Assembly (NCBI GenBank): GCA_036346355.1
Contig: CM070569.1
Location: forward strand, 61,838,561 to 61,902,560
DNA: 64,000 nt
From: Rhipidocladum racemiflorum
Lineage: Eukaryota > Streptophyta > Magnoliopsida > Poales > Poaceae
Direction: 5' to 3'
Positions 10,676 to 22,033 of the stretch are shown here, one piece after another. The notes beneath the pieces were generated by a model. That model was not told the origin of the DNA, did no database searches, and saw only the letters and a list, made by a program, of their open reading frames with translations. Both the position numbers and the translations under genes were made by a program. Position 1 is the first letter of the stretch; the number at the start of each line of letters is the position of its first letter.

Positions 10676-12675
10676 TGATAATTTCCAAGAGGAATCATAT
10701 TGATTGAATTATGCCCTCACGACATTCACTACTACATGGCTAGGCATATCCAGATACTACTCATTATTACTCATTCGACATTTATTATTATGTCTAAGTC
10801 TATTCTAGGGTTCAACAATGTTCTCACGTCAATTGAGATTAAGGAAGTCCTCTATACCATTTCCCCACAACTAGCAACTTTACTGAATATACATGCATGC
10901 ATAATTGTTTTGACAAAATGAAATAGACTTTGCAATTATGGGATCAAGATGATCAAAGGGGGTGCTTGCCTGTTTGCTCTTCGACAAATTCAGAATCCGG
11001 GTTGGAATTTGGATTGTCGGCGAACTCCGACACGTCAGTGCCTATGCGAAAAGCAATAAGAACAAACAACAAGGATTTGAATCAGGAAAAGAGAAGCCAA
11101 ATGCGAAAAAGAATCAAAATCAGAAAACGGGAACCAAACGGATTAACGAGATCCACAAATATCTCTGGAGCCCGGTAGTACCGACGGCTACTGTGCGATA
11201 GTGCTGTTCGAGCCCGGCAGTACCGCCCTACATGCCCGGTAGTGCCGGCAGCTAAAAGAGGGCTCTTTGAAAAATAACTACCGCAGTTATTCTGGCTGTA
11301 GCTCCGGCTGATCCCGGCAGTACTGGTTCGAGACTCCGGTAGTGCCAGAGTTTCAGGAATCGAAAGGGTAGATCACTGGAAAATAGCTACCGACGTTCTA
11401 ACCGCGGTAGTGCCACTCAGGCAGCAGTACCGAGGTTTCAATGGCGGTAGTGCCGGCTTCCTAGGAGTTCCATTTCGATCAAAAGGGGAAATTGTGCAAA
11501 GGAGTTCAGAACTTCGAGGCAATTGTGTGGTTAGGATTTTACTGACTCTAGGAACCTATCCACGCTGGTCTTGCCAAGTTTTGAGTTCATTTTGTCAACT
11601 CTCCTCTTTTTCGAACTCGATAACCCTAATTACTGCCAGATTTTGATTTTCGACTCAAATCAAGACAACCTTGCTTCTCTTTGTGAGAATTGAACTCTAG
11701 CGACATCGGATATATTCGAGAGTCATTTTCTCGACTTTTGGAGCTAGGGTCACAAAAGAAACTCCGAGAAATCGAGAAAATGACTTTTAGGTGAATAAAT
11801 CCGACAACTAAGCCGATTAGGGTTTCCGAATCGATTCCTTCATGCCAACTAAATCCTTTGAGCCTAACCCAGGTCTACCAACTCGATAAAATGACAATCT
11901 GCCTCTCGAGTCACGATTCCTAGGGCTAATCCAAAAGGAAAAAAAGAGGAAAAAGGAGAAAACGCTTGGGTTTGGCTCAAAACCTAATAGATTGAGTTCA
12001 AGATTGAAGTTCACCGGTCTTAAGGCTTCTTGGGGACTTGGTGAATCTATTCCACATCTTGATATTGCTTCTCCTTGCTTCACTTGTGCTCAAACCACCG
12101 GGAATGGAGGAGGAAGAGGGGAGCTCGGTGGAGAGGAGGAAGGAGAGGAGAGCAAGAGGGAGAGGGCGAGGGAGTGAATGGGAGGAGGCTTCTAGAGCCA
12201 ATGAAGATCGGCAAGGGGACTTGGGGGAACAGGAGGAGTGGGCGGCGACATGCGTGCATAGGGCCACACCGCTTGCGCTGGAAAAGCGGGGTCCAACAGT
12301 ACCGCCCGACTGGGCCGGTACTGCCGCTTGTCCGGCAGTACCGCTGTTAAGCCGGCGGTAGCTCCAACCTTGGCTGGAGAACTCCGACTTCTCCGCGGCT
12401 TTGCTTCGGGGTTCGGTACTTTTCTAGGAGGATTCTTGGGGAAGGGTTAGGGAATCCAAGGAAGGTTCTAAGGCTTACGTTTAGCTCTAGGCTTGACCAC
12501 TTTGAGTTCCAACCAAAACCGAGACTTAGGGCTTCGATCTCGGAGAACAATCGGACGACTCAACAAACGAACTCCGAAAGCAAATAACTCCAAATTTAGT
12601 CCAAGAATCAAGGCAAAGCACGATCAAGCACTTCACTAGCTTAATTACATCTAATTACAAAACCAGGGTGTTACA
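10676..12675 (-). repeat. Probable solo LTR or LTR fragment, minus orientation
   Basis: On the minus strand the right edge reads TGTAACACCCTGGTTTTGTA, a start typical of many plant LTRs. The sequence beyond it (ACCAT, 12676-12680) also occurs at 10671-10675 directly before a TG, giving a possible 5-bp target duplication and a 2.0-kb solo LTR. ACCATTG also occurs elsewhere nearby, so the left boundary is weak. Two parts of the block (11165-11455 and 12293-12362) hold about ten variants of a CGGTAGTACCG word. No retroelement coding sequence is inside. It abuts the 3' end of the cytochrome b5 reductase gene. Confidence 0.4.
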
Positions 12676-12983
12676 ACCATCAGATTAGATCGTTAAGAAA
12701 ACACAAAGTTTTACCATTGGTGATGCTGTGATCTCTTGTATTTGTTTGTTGCATCCTATGTTCACATTTCAAACCAATAATAATAGTCACATGAAATGTG
12801 GGTTCCTGCCAAGTGCCAAGACAGATAACATTTGCCCACAAAAATGGAGCTACATAAATTGTTGGCTCACGCGTAATCATGTATCGCTGCTGTCAGCTAA
12901 CAAAAGGGGTCAGACAGCCATATCCGAAGGGCAATGCAACGTAGGACATGGGCATTATTTTCGTACTCCGCCATTAGGAAAAC

Positions 12984-15900
12984 TTAGAACTGGAACTGCA
13001 TCTCCTTTGTGTAATCGAGCTCTTCAAGGTGGGTGGCCATTGCCCTGTTCATCGGAGGAGGACCGCATCTCAAGATCTGGAATAGTCAAACACATAATCT
13101 ATGTAAGTATCCAGGTTGGAGAAACGATACAGATAACAGTTTGCTTATTAAAGTGGCCACTCGCTTGGAAACAAGAAGTTCCAAGCAATGGAGACTTGAG
13201 ATTTACCTGAATGTTCTCAGCAGGTGCTGGACAATGAGTTTTAATCATTTCCTTCGACACAAACCCAACACCACCATTCCAGACTTCAGGAGGCTGCACA
13301 TGCAAAAATCAATGTGAATCCGTTGCAAATGCCTTTGTATAGTACAACACAAGTTGTAATTCTTGATTTTAACTCTGTATCAGTGGACTAGGTTCATGAC
13401 AGCACAGAGTAATTCCTAGCAGATAAAAGACAGATAGTAAAAGCAGGTACATCTAAGAACTTGTTATTATCCAAGCAAAATAGTTTTTGAGCCATACCCT
13501 CAATCATTGTCAATTTTAAATGGTCCAACGATCTTTAAACCTATTTATGTGACTGTCTTTATGCATACAATGCTGCCCTGCAGTTACCTTACCATGCTGA
13601 AGTACCGTGTGTTCAACAGCCCATCCCTTGTTATAGTCATAAGACTCATGACAGAAATTCTGCACCTACTACTAAAATTTTTCAAGAGAAATGAAGAATG
13701 CGGAATACCGGAGTCCACTGTTTTCCAACAAAGCTACTGTTATTCTTCTAGGCATCAAATGCAGTGCACTGATATAGTGATATTGACGCACAAATTTCAT
13801 TAAAACCTGAGAAGAATATAGGGTGCACCTGATTCAAGACATAGTAGATCTTAAAGCGATCAGGATAGTTTTTGGCCATGTTGTCCAGCTCTTCCTGCTC
13901 AAATTCAATAGACCAATCAATTTGCCACTGAAGCACAGCAGCATATTACAAATGTGAAGTGCACTCATCATAAAGAATTTGTGTGATTGGCCTAATGGGT
14001 TATAAACAAATGTATTAACATACATAGTGACATAAAGTATTATCACAACCTAAAAAGTGTTTCCACAAGTGTGACAAATACTAAGTGGAGGCCAGTGTTG
14101 TAATTATAATAACTCATTGCTCAAGCACATGCTGCTGTCATGGATTAGTGCAAGTGTGCAACTCTATCATTCAAGTATCAGCCATATAAGCTTTAACATT
14201 GCATCAAAAAAAATCTGGGAAAGCTATATGTTAAGTTTCATTTACAAATTACTATGTATGACTTGTTCCACTTTCTTGCATTAGAAGTTGCACAAGTTTT
14301 GTACTGCCATAAACATACCAGATTTTACACTGAAAATATCCTAAGCTGAGTAAAAAAGAAAAATAATACTCCAAATTCACCTGCTGTCATCAACAACCTT
14401 ATAAGGTGCAACAATACAACAGTCAACTAATCTAAATGCGGCACAGCAACTCTAAAATCCGATGAAATACTAATGGCAGTTGGCCATTATATCTTAGATA
14501 TATTATCTGTACTAGAGGACTGCATGAAAACTAAAAGAAGAGTCTTTAAAAAAACAGAACGGTAATTCAACCTTCAGAAGAATGTCTTCACATGTGACAT
14601 TTGCATAGATTAAATGAACTTGTGTGTTATCATTTGGGTTCTCAAGAATTGCCCTTGCAACCTGTGAGAACAGAAAAAAAGAATGTTGGTCAGTATTAAA
14701 GGAAGCGGATTGTAGCATCATTGACTGCAATATAGAACTTTGGGCCTATTGTTACTTGGAACATCGGAGTAATGCCTGATCCACCAGCTAGCATTCCAAA
14801 TGCTATCACTTGCCCAACTTGGTACTTGAAACGACCCTAGATAAGAGAAGATATCATGTTAAACACAAAGTCACAACTGAAAGGCACAATGTGAATGTGG
14901 ACTAATAAATCAGAACATCTGTGACGGCAAAACTTGAACCCATAGCAAAATAAAACTGTCAGACTCAGCAAGCTTCCATCTCTTATGAACCTAACACAAG
15001 TTGCTTATGACAGAAAGAATATCACCTTAGGTCCCTTCACAGACAAATAATCACCAACTTTCATTTCACGGAAATGATGAGACATTCTTCCTTGAGGGTA
15101 CATCTGCATTGCGAGAAAAGGAAGGACATTCATTAAAGGGGAAAAAACACAACTGAACAGTGAATACACACTTGTGTAGCACAAAAAGATATGTCCCAAG
15201 ATTGTAAACAAGACATACACGAAGTGAAAACAATTTACCTTTATAACAAGCTCGAAATATCCGAGATCAGAATCCAATGTAGTAGGTGTATAAGGCTTAA
15301 TTACTTCTTCTCCGGTAGCATCTTGTCCTCTGCAATAGTAGAAGGGAACACAAACATGATTTTTAAAAAATGGTGTGTTCTGAAAGCAAACTTCAGAAGC
15401 AAGACAAAATCCAAACCTGCAGCTGATATGTTGACCAATCGGAAGGCCCAATACAGAAGTAGGAATTGGAAGAGCAAATCTGAATTTGGCCACATTATGA
15501 CTTATTTGCTTCTTCTCCACAAGTTTAAACTTCTTGAAGTTATCGGGATCCAAGCAGCCTGAAAGAAGAAATAAAAGCACCAACAGTCAAATTGAGCTAC
15601 AACCTATTAACCTCCAAAGACAGAAAGAATGCTTAAGCACAAATAATTGATTTGGATGATAAAAGAAAGAAGTAATGGATGCTAGAATGAATTACAAAAT
15701 TCTGTGAACAACTAATTCTTGAAGACAGTACAAAAGCATGCAACTCGAAAAAAAAAAATGAACAACGATATTGAGTGCCAGGTGCCCAGTCATTGAAGTC
15801 ACACCAGCACCATAATCTAAATCCCTAATCACAAAGTGAAACAGATATTTGCCACTAGGCAGGTAAAACAGATCCATTTGCTTATCTCTCTGTAGTTAGG

Positions 15901-16457
15901 CAACAATTCTTTCATCGGTTCCTGTCACGATGACATGGTAAGACCAAAGCAACCAAGACAGATAGGGGAAATCAGACCACATCTCCAATTATGCCCTTCA
16001 GAAATGAAGCCGGCAGTCAAGACAACTGCAGCACTCAGGGCCAGGGAGATCCCCTGACCAACCCATGTAGACTGAAAACAAGTAAACAGCCTCCCTACAG
16101 TTTACACCAGAAAGTCTTTCAACAGACTGCAAATGGCCACTCTGCAAGTCGAGCACAGCAGATAGCATGGCCAGGAAAAAAGGTTATCAAACTCACGAAG
16201 CAATTCACAGAAATCGCGGGATCACGGCTCAGCTCGCTTTCCAGCAAAACTAATCGAAATCCCCCGAAAATCGGGCAACCAGATCGCACACGAATCACAG
16301 ACATCTCATCTAAGCATGCATCCATCCGCGGACAAATACGCACGGCCATACCCTTGGGCTTCTTGGATCGGAGGAGGAGGAAGGCGCCGCCCGCGGCTAC
16401 CGCAACGACGGCGACGGCCACCGTGATCTCGAGGCTCTGGCCCTGCAGGAAATCCAT
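12984..16457 (-). CDS. CBR1: NADH-cytochrome b5 reductase 1 (nine exons)
   Basis: FAD enzyme (EC 1.6.2.2) passing electrons from NADH to membrane-bound cytochrome b5 for lipid desaturation and hydroxylation at the ER or outer mitochondrial membrane. Exons on the minus strand are 16457-16352, 15558-15417, 15329-15239, 15103-15026, 14836-14756, 14661-14572, 13894-13829, 13293-13207 and 13076-12984. All are GT-AG and in phase, giving 277 aa, close to the about 280 aa usual in plants. Residues 9-30 form one N-terminal membrane anchor followed by basic RSKKPK. The FAD site KPYTPTT is at 94-100 (Lys where animal enzymes have Arg, as in plant homologues), then GRMSHHF. NADH-binding motifs are GGSGITPMF from 157 and CGPPPM at 251-256. 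The C-terminus is EMQFQF. No disrupting mutation was seen. The start is the only ATG preceding the anchor. Confidence 0.95.
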
Positions 16458-17613
16458 GGCCGGCGACCTCCCTCCCGCGCCGCTGTCTCCCTCGCGATGC
16501 CTCGGAGCCAGTGGCTGGTTGGGTTGGGTTGCGGCGTTTGGTGACGGATTACAGAGATGGCTAGCTAGGGGAGGTGGGCTGCGGAGGTAGGTGCGTGTGG
16601 GAGGAAGACGGAAACGTGGTGCGTTGGCCTTCTTCGTATTTGAATTTTGAGCGCTACTCCTATATTTTGTACGTCGGTAAATCTTAAAGTGAATGAAAAG
16701 ATAAATAATTATTATCTGTTTTTTATTTATGTTTTAATATTTATAGAATTTAAAAAATACAAAGAAACACGTCTCTTGCCTTTTTTCGCCCCTTCAATAA
16801 CTCGAAAGGAAAGATAAATTAGACACAGTAAACTCCAAATATGAGTATTTAGAGAAAATAACACAGCAAGCGCACTCAACTCCGAAATAACATCACTAAC
16901 AGTAAAAATGCTAGAATATAATACTCCTAGGAAATATTCTGTTACAGCATTTTCAAAATGACATATATGCCCCACTCTTCTCCAGCTCCGACTGCCCCTG
17001 CGTCGTCTTCCGCCACAAAAAACGATGACCTCCGGCCCGCAGCACCACCCCGTCGTGTCCCCTCTTCGCTGCATCCAGAACGTCAGCATCTTGCTCATCG
17101 GCATCCCGAGCCCCGACAATCCATAGCAACAAGATCTGGAGCAACAAGAGCTGCAGCAGGGGCAGGCCGTATGAGCAAGAACCTTTGATCAGCGACAGAC
17201 CGAATGGGCAAGAACCTGTGAACCGATGTGGTATGCAGGCTGTGGTATGCAGCACCGTTGCATAGAATTTGTTTCTCAACATGCTGCAAAAAAACAAAAC
17301 GAAATGACAGAAGCGCTACAAATACACGGTTAAAATCAATTTTTTTACCACTTTATCCCACCTAAAAAATGTGCTGGTGTTCTCACGGTCACAGCCATGA
17401 GGCATGACCCCTACTTTTGAGGCCGTTGTTTCTAGATTCGGAGGTCCTGTTTGCGGGAATATTTTTCGGTCCATGTCAGAAAAGGCTATTTTGGGCGTAA
17501 TTCCTGCTTTGTTCTGCGTGCATCAATCACTGCCAAAGTGTCCAGCCGAGGCGTTGGGTTACTTGGGTCCCAGCGCGCTGCCGGATCGGCAGTTCGGATT
17601 GGTACCATATTAA
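16458..17613. other. CBR1 upstream region and unassigned sequence
   Basis: The first 150-200 bp should hold the CBR1 5' UTR and promoter (GC-rich on the transcribed side). At 16716-16780 is a diverged copy of the short TTTTAATATTTATAGAAT motif also found near 8630 and 47413. A GC-richer patch at 16960-17200 is open but low in complexity and matches no family I recognise. Confidence 0.4.
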
Positions 17614-17912
17614 GTGAAAATCACGTGTACAAATTTTAACAAATTCTTAAAAAATTATGAAGGTAAGGTTCTACAACCCTATGAAATTTGAAGACCAAAC
17701 TCAATTGCATTTGGAAGATATGAAAAAGACAAATTGCAAAATGAATAGTGCTAAATACTGAAAAATCACTATTCATACTGAATTTGTCTTTTTTATATCT
17801 TTTAAATGCAATTGAGTTTGGTCTTCAAATTTTACAAGGTTGTAGAACCTCATCTCCCCTATGTATGATAATTTTTTGAGAATTTTTTAAAACTTTTACA
17901 CGTGATTTTCAC
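17614..17912. mobile_element. Fold-back MITE, about 300 bp
   Basis: A long imperfect palindrome: the left arm begins GTGAAAATCACGTGTA and the right arm ends TACACGTGATTTTCAC, with about 130-140-bp arms meeting around an ACTATTCA centre near 17770. Inner arm words such as AGACCAAACTCAATTGCAT recur inverted. There is no coding capacity. No target duplication could be paired with confidence, so the family is open. Confidence 0.7.
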
Positions 17913-19487
17913 GGATTTTCACGGTAAAAGGGGTTTTCACTGGATAACCTCCTAATAAATTTAACATAATAATTATTTCAAACGTATTAAATAACTAGTA
18001 TGAATTACACTGTTAATAAAACATAAGCACAAATCCTGGAACAAGATATTTGACAGTATTAAAGCATGTATGCTCATAATCAAGTAGTTAAGCAAATGAA
18101 TAACAATGATCAATAAATGAGACATACAACTAGGAATAATGCTAAAGCTCATTTTAGAGTGTTCTTAGATATCGGGTTGCCTTAAAAAAATCCTTACTCG
18201 CTAATAGGAACAATATATAGACTTATTTGTAACAATCTTACCTCGAATTAGCAATTTCAATGCTTGAAAGTTTAAGAACCTAATCAATTGATCATCTAGA
18301 AAACCAATTTCAAGTATGCTTACTGGATAGATAATAGTATGAATGAACAGTAACAGCTAACAACAAGAAGTAACAGGATAGTAGCAATTGCAATTGAACA
18401 GTTATCAAATTAACACATGTGCAGGTCACCAAGTAGCAGTAGATAAATAATTTATCTAACCAAGTATTGCAGGGTATAAAAAGCTAATTGACGTTGTCAA
18501 AAATAGTCTATCTTAGCCCAAATCCTTACAGAACAATTGTCTCCCACATGCAAGGTCCCCAAGTCAATTAACTTAACTGATCCCTTTGCAATGTCAAGTA
18601 AGAAAGTAATCATAGTGGTTATGAGAATACTCATAAAGCACCAACTGAATAGTTAGTGTAGCCGGATAGGCTCGTCGTAGACGATGTCCCAAAAAATTAT
18701 ATCACCGCTGCAATGCCACAGAAATCACCAACGAACGTTCCGGAGATACAAAGCCACAATCCCATTGCTGAGGCAATTCACCAGGAGACCCGAGATGCAA
18801 CTAGCACCACTCAAAACCACAGAATCACCACCTCAGCCAAAGGGGTGGAGATGTCGAACCACAACAGCAGTTCACAAAGGAACTGTCCACACAATCAGCA
18901 ATCAACCGAACCAACAAACTGATGGCCGAACCAAGGAATCAAGCAAGCAAGAGCACTAGATTCGGCCACAAAGATCACCAAGTACCTCAGAAATCCACAA
19001 ATCACCTCTAGTTACTAGTCTCCACAAATCAAACCCTCAATCAACTCAGGTTCCACATGAAAAGTGGCCTCCACAAGGTGATTAAGAGCAGATCGGGACC
19101 AAGGAACTCCACAAATAGCTTGGGGTGTCAAAGATTTTGCACAAACACACACAGTTGCAATGGATCAACAGTCGGTGAAAAGGGGGAAAAATAAGTGATT
19201 TCATCGTATATTCGAAGGAGGAGCTCCCCATGGTTTATAGGAGCACGGAGGAGGGAGTTGGAATAGCAACAGCCACCGGGAAGGCCGCATCGTGCCTCCG
19301 CCCAAGCGTGAGCCGCGGAGGGAGACGCGTTCGCCAGTCGTAGTCGGTGCCTTATCTTAGCCGAGTGGGTCAGCTAGGCCGGCTTGGTCCCATGAGCTAG
19401 ACCAGTCTAGTTGGCCTTTTTTCTCATTAAATTTGGGACAAACCCAAAATTTCTCCAACATAAAGTACGATCGTGGCTGTAGGGTCG
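17913..19487. other. Unassigned intergenic stretch
   Basis: AT-rich to about 18660, then mixed. Short ORFs (for example 18684-18959) have no recognisable domain. The stretch ends near 19460 in AAATTTCTCCAACA, which could be the end of an old LTR, but no partner was found. Confidence 0.35.
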
Positions 19488-20365
19488 AGGATGCGCCTAG
19501 AGGGGGGTGAATAGGCTTTTATAAAAATTCTCTACTCAATCGAGATACGCTCTAATCAACCCCTATGTCAAAACCTACATAAGGATTATGCGTAAGCGGA
19601 AGACTACAGTTTTGTCAATTAAAGCCTAAATCAACTAGGCTCACTAGTACACTAATTAAATTATATCTCTAACACAAGAATTTCTATATTGATCAAACAA
19701 GAGATACTAAGCAATTCTAATCACAATCAAGCAATGGATAAATATGCAATAATATAAATGCTTGAATGTAAAGAGACAATTGACACAATACTTTTTACCG
19801 TGGTGTTCGAAAACTTGCTGGTCTCCCCTAATCCACGTTGAGTAAGTCCAACTCACTTTGGACTGGCCCACTCACTTGAGCCTTCCACCTCAAATATACT
19901 TGGTAGTTTTTCACTCTTTCGAGTAGGCTCAACTAGAACCTTCACAAACTTCGCCGAGGCGTCTCACAAACCTTGAGAGCTCCCGACACAACGCTCCTAC
20001 GCCGTCTAGGTGGCGGCAACCACCAAGAACAATTAAGTTGAGCACTCCGCTCAAACTTCACCTAGCACAACACATGTGCTTCCGGTGACTCCTAAGTGCA
20101 ACACATGCACTAGGATCCTCTCAATCACACTTTAGGTGCAACACATGCAACCTAGCCTTACTCTTGAGCTCAAAAACCAAATCGAGGTGTGCAACACATG
20201 CAACACCCTCTCAATAACACACACAAGAGCCAAGAGTACTAGCAACAACAGCCAAAAGTTCAACCTATACACCAACCTACTGTAAAAGCCCCCAAAGGGG
20301 GTCCTTATATAGCCTCCATGCCAAAACTAGCTGTTACTGGCATTTACTAGCCGTTGGAGGTGTCA
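19488..20365 (-). repeat. Probable LTR remnant, minus orientation
   Basis: On the minus strand the block starts TGACACCTCCAACGGCTAG at 20365, carries a TATA-like GGCTATATAAGG about 45 bp inside, and runs to TTCACCCCCCTCTAGGCGC near 19500, a C-rich phrase I associate with grass LTR retrotransposons. Several copies of GTGCAACACATGCA lie at 20040-20200. No coding sequence. No target duplication was established, so this is a family-level guess. Confidence 0.4.
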
Positions 20366-20407
20366 GAATATCAAGGTTAATTTGAAAGATCTGTATTAAG
20401 AGTATGA

Positions 20408-20989
20408 GATGGATCATCGGCATAGCAAGGCCTCTAATAGAGGTGCTGAAACCTCATCTTCAACCATGGGTTCAAGTAACACACTATCCTCAGTGTCATC
20501 TCAATTTCAGTCATTCTTGCGTTCAACTTCTACTGAGCCATCAAAATCAGAGTTGTTCATCTATTTAGATGAAGTGAATAAGAGTTTAGATACCAAGGAC
20601 TTCAAATTGCTTGAAGGGTAGAATTTGAATGCACATAGATTCCTGGTAGTCTCAAAGATGGCAAATATTTTTTTTGACTATACCAGCTAGCACTGTATCT
20701 TCGGAATCAACATTTAGTGCTGGAGGTAGAGTTCCAAATGACTATCGGAGTTCTCTACGACCGACCATGATTCAATATTTGGTGTGTGCTTCTAGTTGGA
20801 TAAGAGGTGCCAAGAATGATTTGAAACCTCCAATGTTTGTGGTACGTTCTTCCATACGCTAATGCTATTTCTATTATTGTTGTTTACTATATCATGACAA
20901 ATAAGTTTATTATCTCTCTTTTCAGGAAGAAGATGATGAGGACGATGTTGAAACTATTCTATTTCCTCAAAGCATCATTGCGAGCAACT
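20408..20989 (+). pseudogene. hAT transposase C-terminal fragment, decayed
   Basis: Remnant of a hAT superfamily transposase covering only the C-terminal dimerisation region. The translation contains the hallmark SSESTFSAGGR followed by DYRSSL and ALVCASSWIRG-like sequence. It is broken in two visible ways: a stop codon (TAG near 20619) stands where the family has Trp, and a frameshift lies in the T-run near 20670. A GT-AG intron (about 20842-20925) separates the last acidic exon, EEDDEDDVETILF, ending at TAG 20989. The upstream two thirds of the gene, including the catalytic core, are absent. A Gypsy derivative begins 50 bp downstream. Confidence 0.8.
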
Positions 20990-21039
20990 AGTGGAGGAAA
21001 CAATAGTTCAGGTTAGATCCATTGGTCTCTCATGGTCCT

Positions 21040-21627
21040 TGTCGACGATCGGGATCGCCTGACCGCAGAGATGAGATCGGGGGTGTATGGGTGTGTGAGG
21101 ACCCGAGATCTTGAGTTCGTTCCATGGGAGGTCGGTGCCATTGCTGGCTACGACCTGGCGAAGAAGTAGACAAGTGACACCAGGAATTATACTGGTTCGA
21201 GCCCCCGAGTAGGGTAATAGCTCTACTCAAGTCTTGCCCTGAGGTGGAGGATTTGATTTATGTGTGAGTACAAGTGGGTGAGTATCGATCGTCCCATCCA
21301 AGGTCTCCTTACATATATATATAGAGTCTACAAAGTCCCTCCTTCCGTTACTGGAGAGAGATCAGGAGTAATTCTCAGAGAAGGGTGGTCCCACGCATGC
21401 TCCAACCGAATCTCAATCACCCCCGGGATTCGTGGCCACGTCTTGCCCTTGCGGGTCTCGGTAACCGCAACCCTCTGACCCGGCCTCTCCAAGCTCCAGG
21501 TCTTGGTCGAGTGACGGCATCTGGTCCCTTGCTCGAGGTCGAGCGGGCGCCACCCGGGTACCACGGTAATAAGATCAAGCTCGAGCTCGGCTCGCCAGGT
21601 CGAGTTCGAGCCAGGGTCCGTTGACCA
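21040..21627 (-). repeat. 3' LTR of the Gypsy derivative
   Basis: Direct repeat of 25451-26039; differences are scattered substitutions and one or two single-base indels. It is the 3' LTR because the polypurine-like tract lies at its inner side (21630-21650). Confidence 0.75.
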
Positions 21628-22033
21628 TGCAGCCCCCGAGGCTCAAGTCTCTCCCAACTGCCAAAGAGGACCTTGAGCCTGAAAGTCCTGGAGGGGAGAG
21701 CGCCCCTTATGTTTAAATTTCAGTTCGACGCGGTGCCAGGTCTTCCGACCCCGACCGAGAACTCCCAGGCCTTGCTGTCTAGGCCTGAGAGATGGGGGAG
21801 GGGAACGGTTCAAATCCATTCGTACCGTTGCCATCCCTCCACCGGCACAATTTCCCAAGCGCCCTAACACGTCCTTCGAGGCGCATTAATTCTAGCCGTC
21901 AGAACCTGGGGCCCTATGTATACCGGGCCATCTCATCTTCCAAGGAAAAAGCCCCAAATCTCCCAGCGAAAACCGCTCCTTCTTCCCGTTCGAGCGCTCC
22001 CACTCTCCTCCAGCCGAGACCCCGCAAGTCCCC

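Noticed and set aside
21190..21215. tRNA-like TGGTTCGAGCC phrase in the Gypsy LTRs
   Set aside because: No acceptor stem or anticodon arm pairs around it; the phrase is part of the LTR and repeated in both copies.
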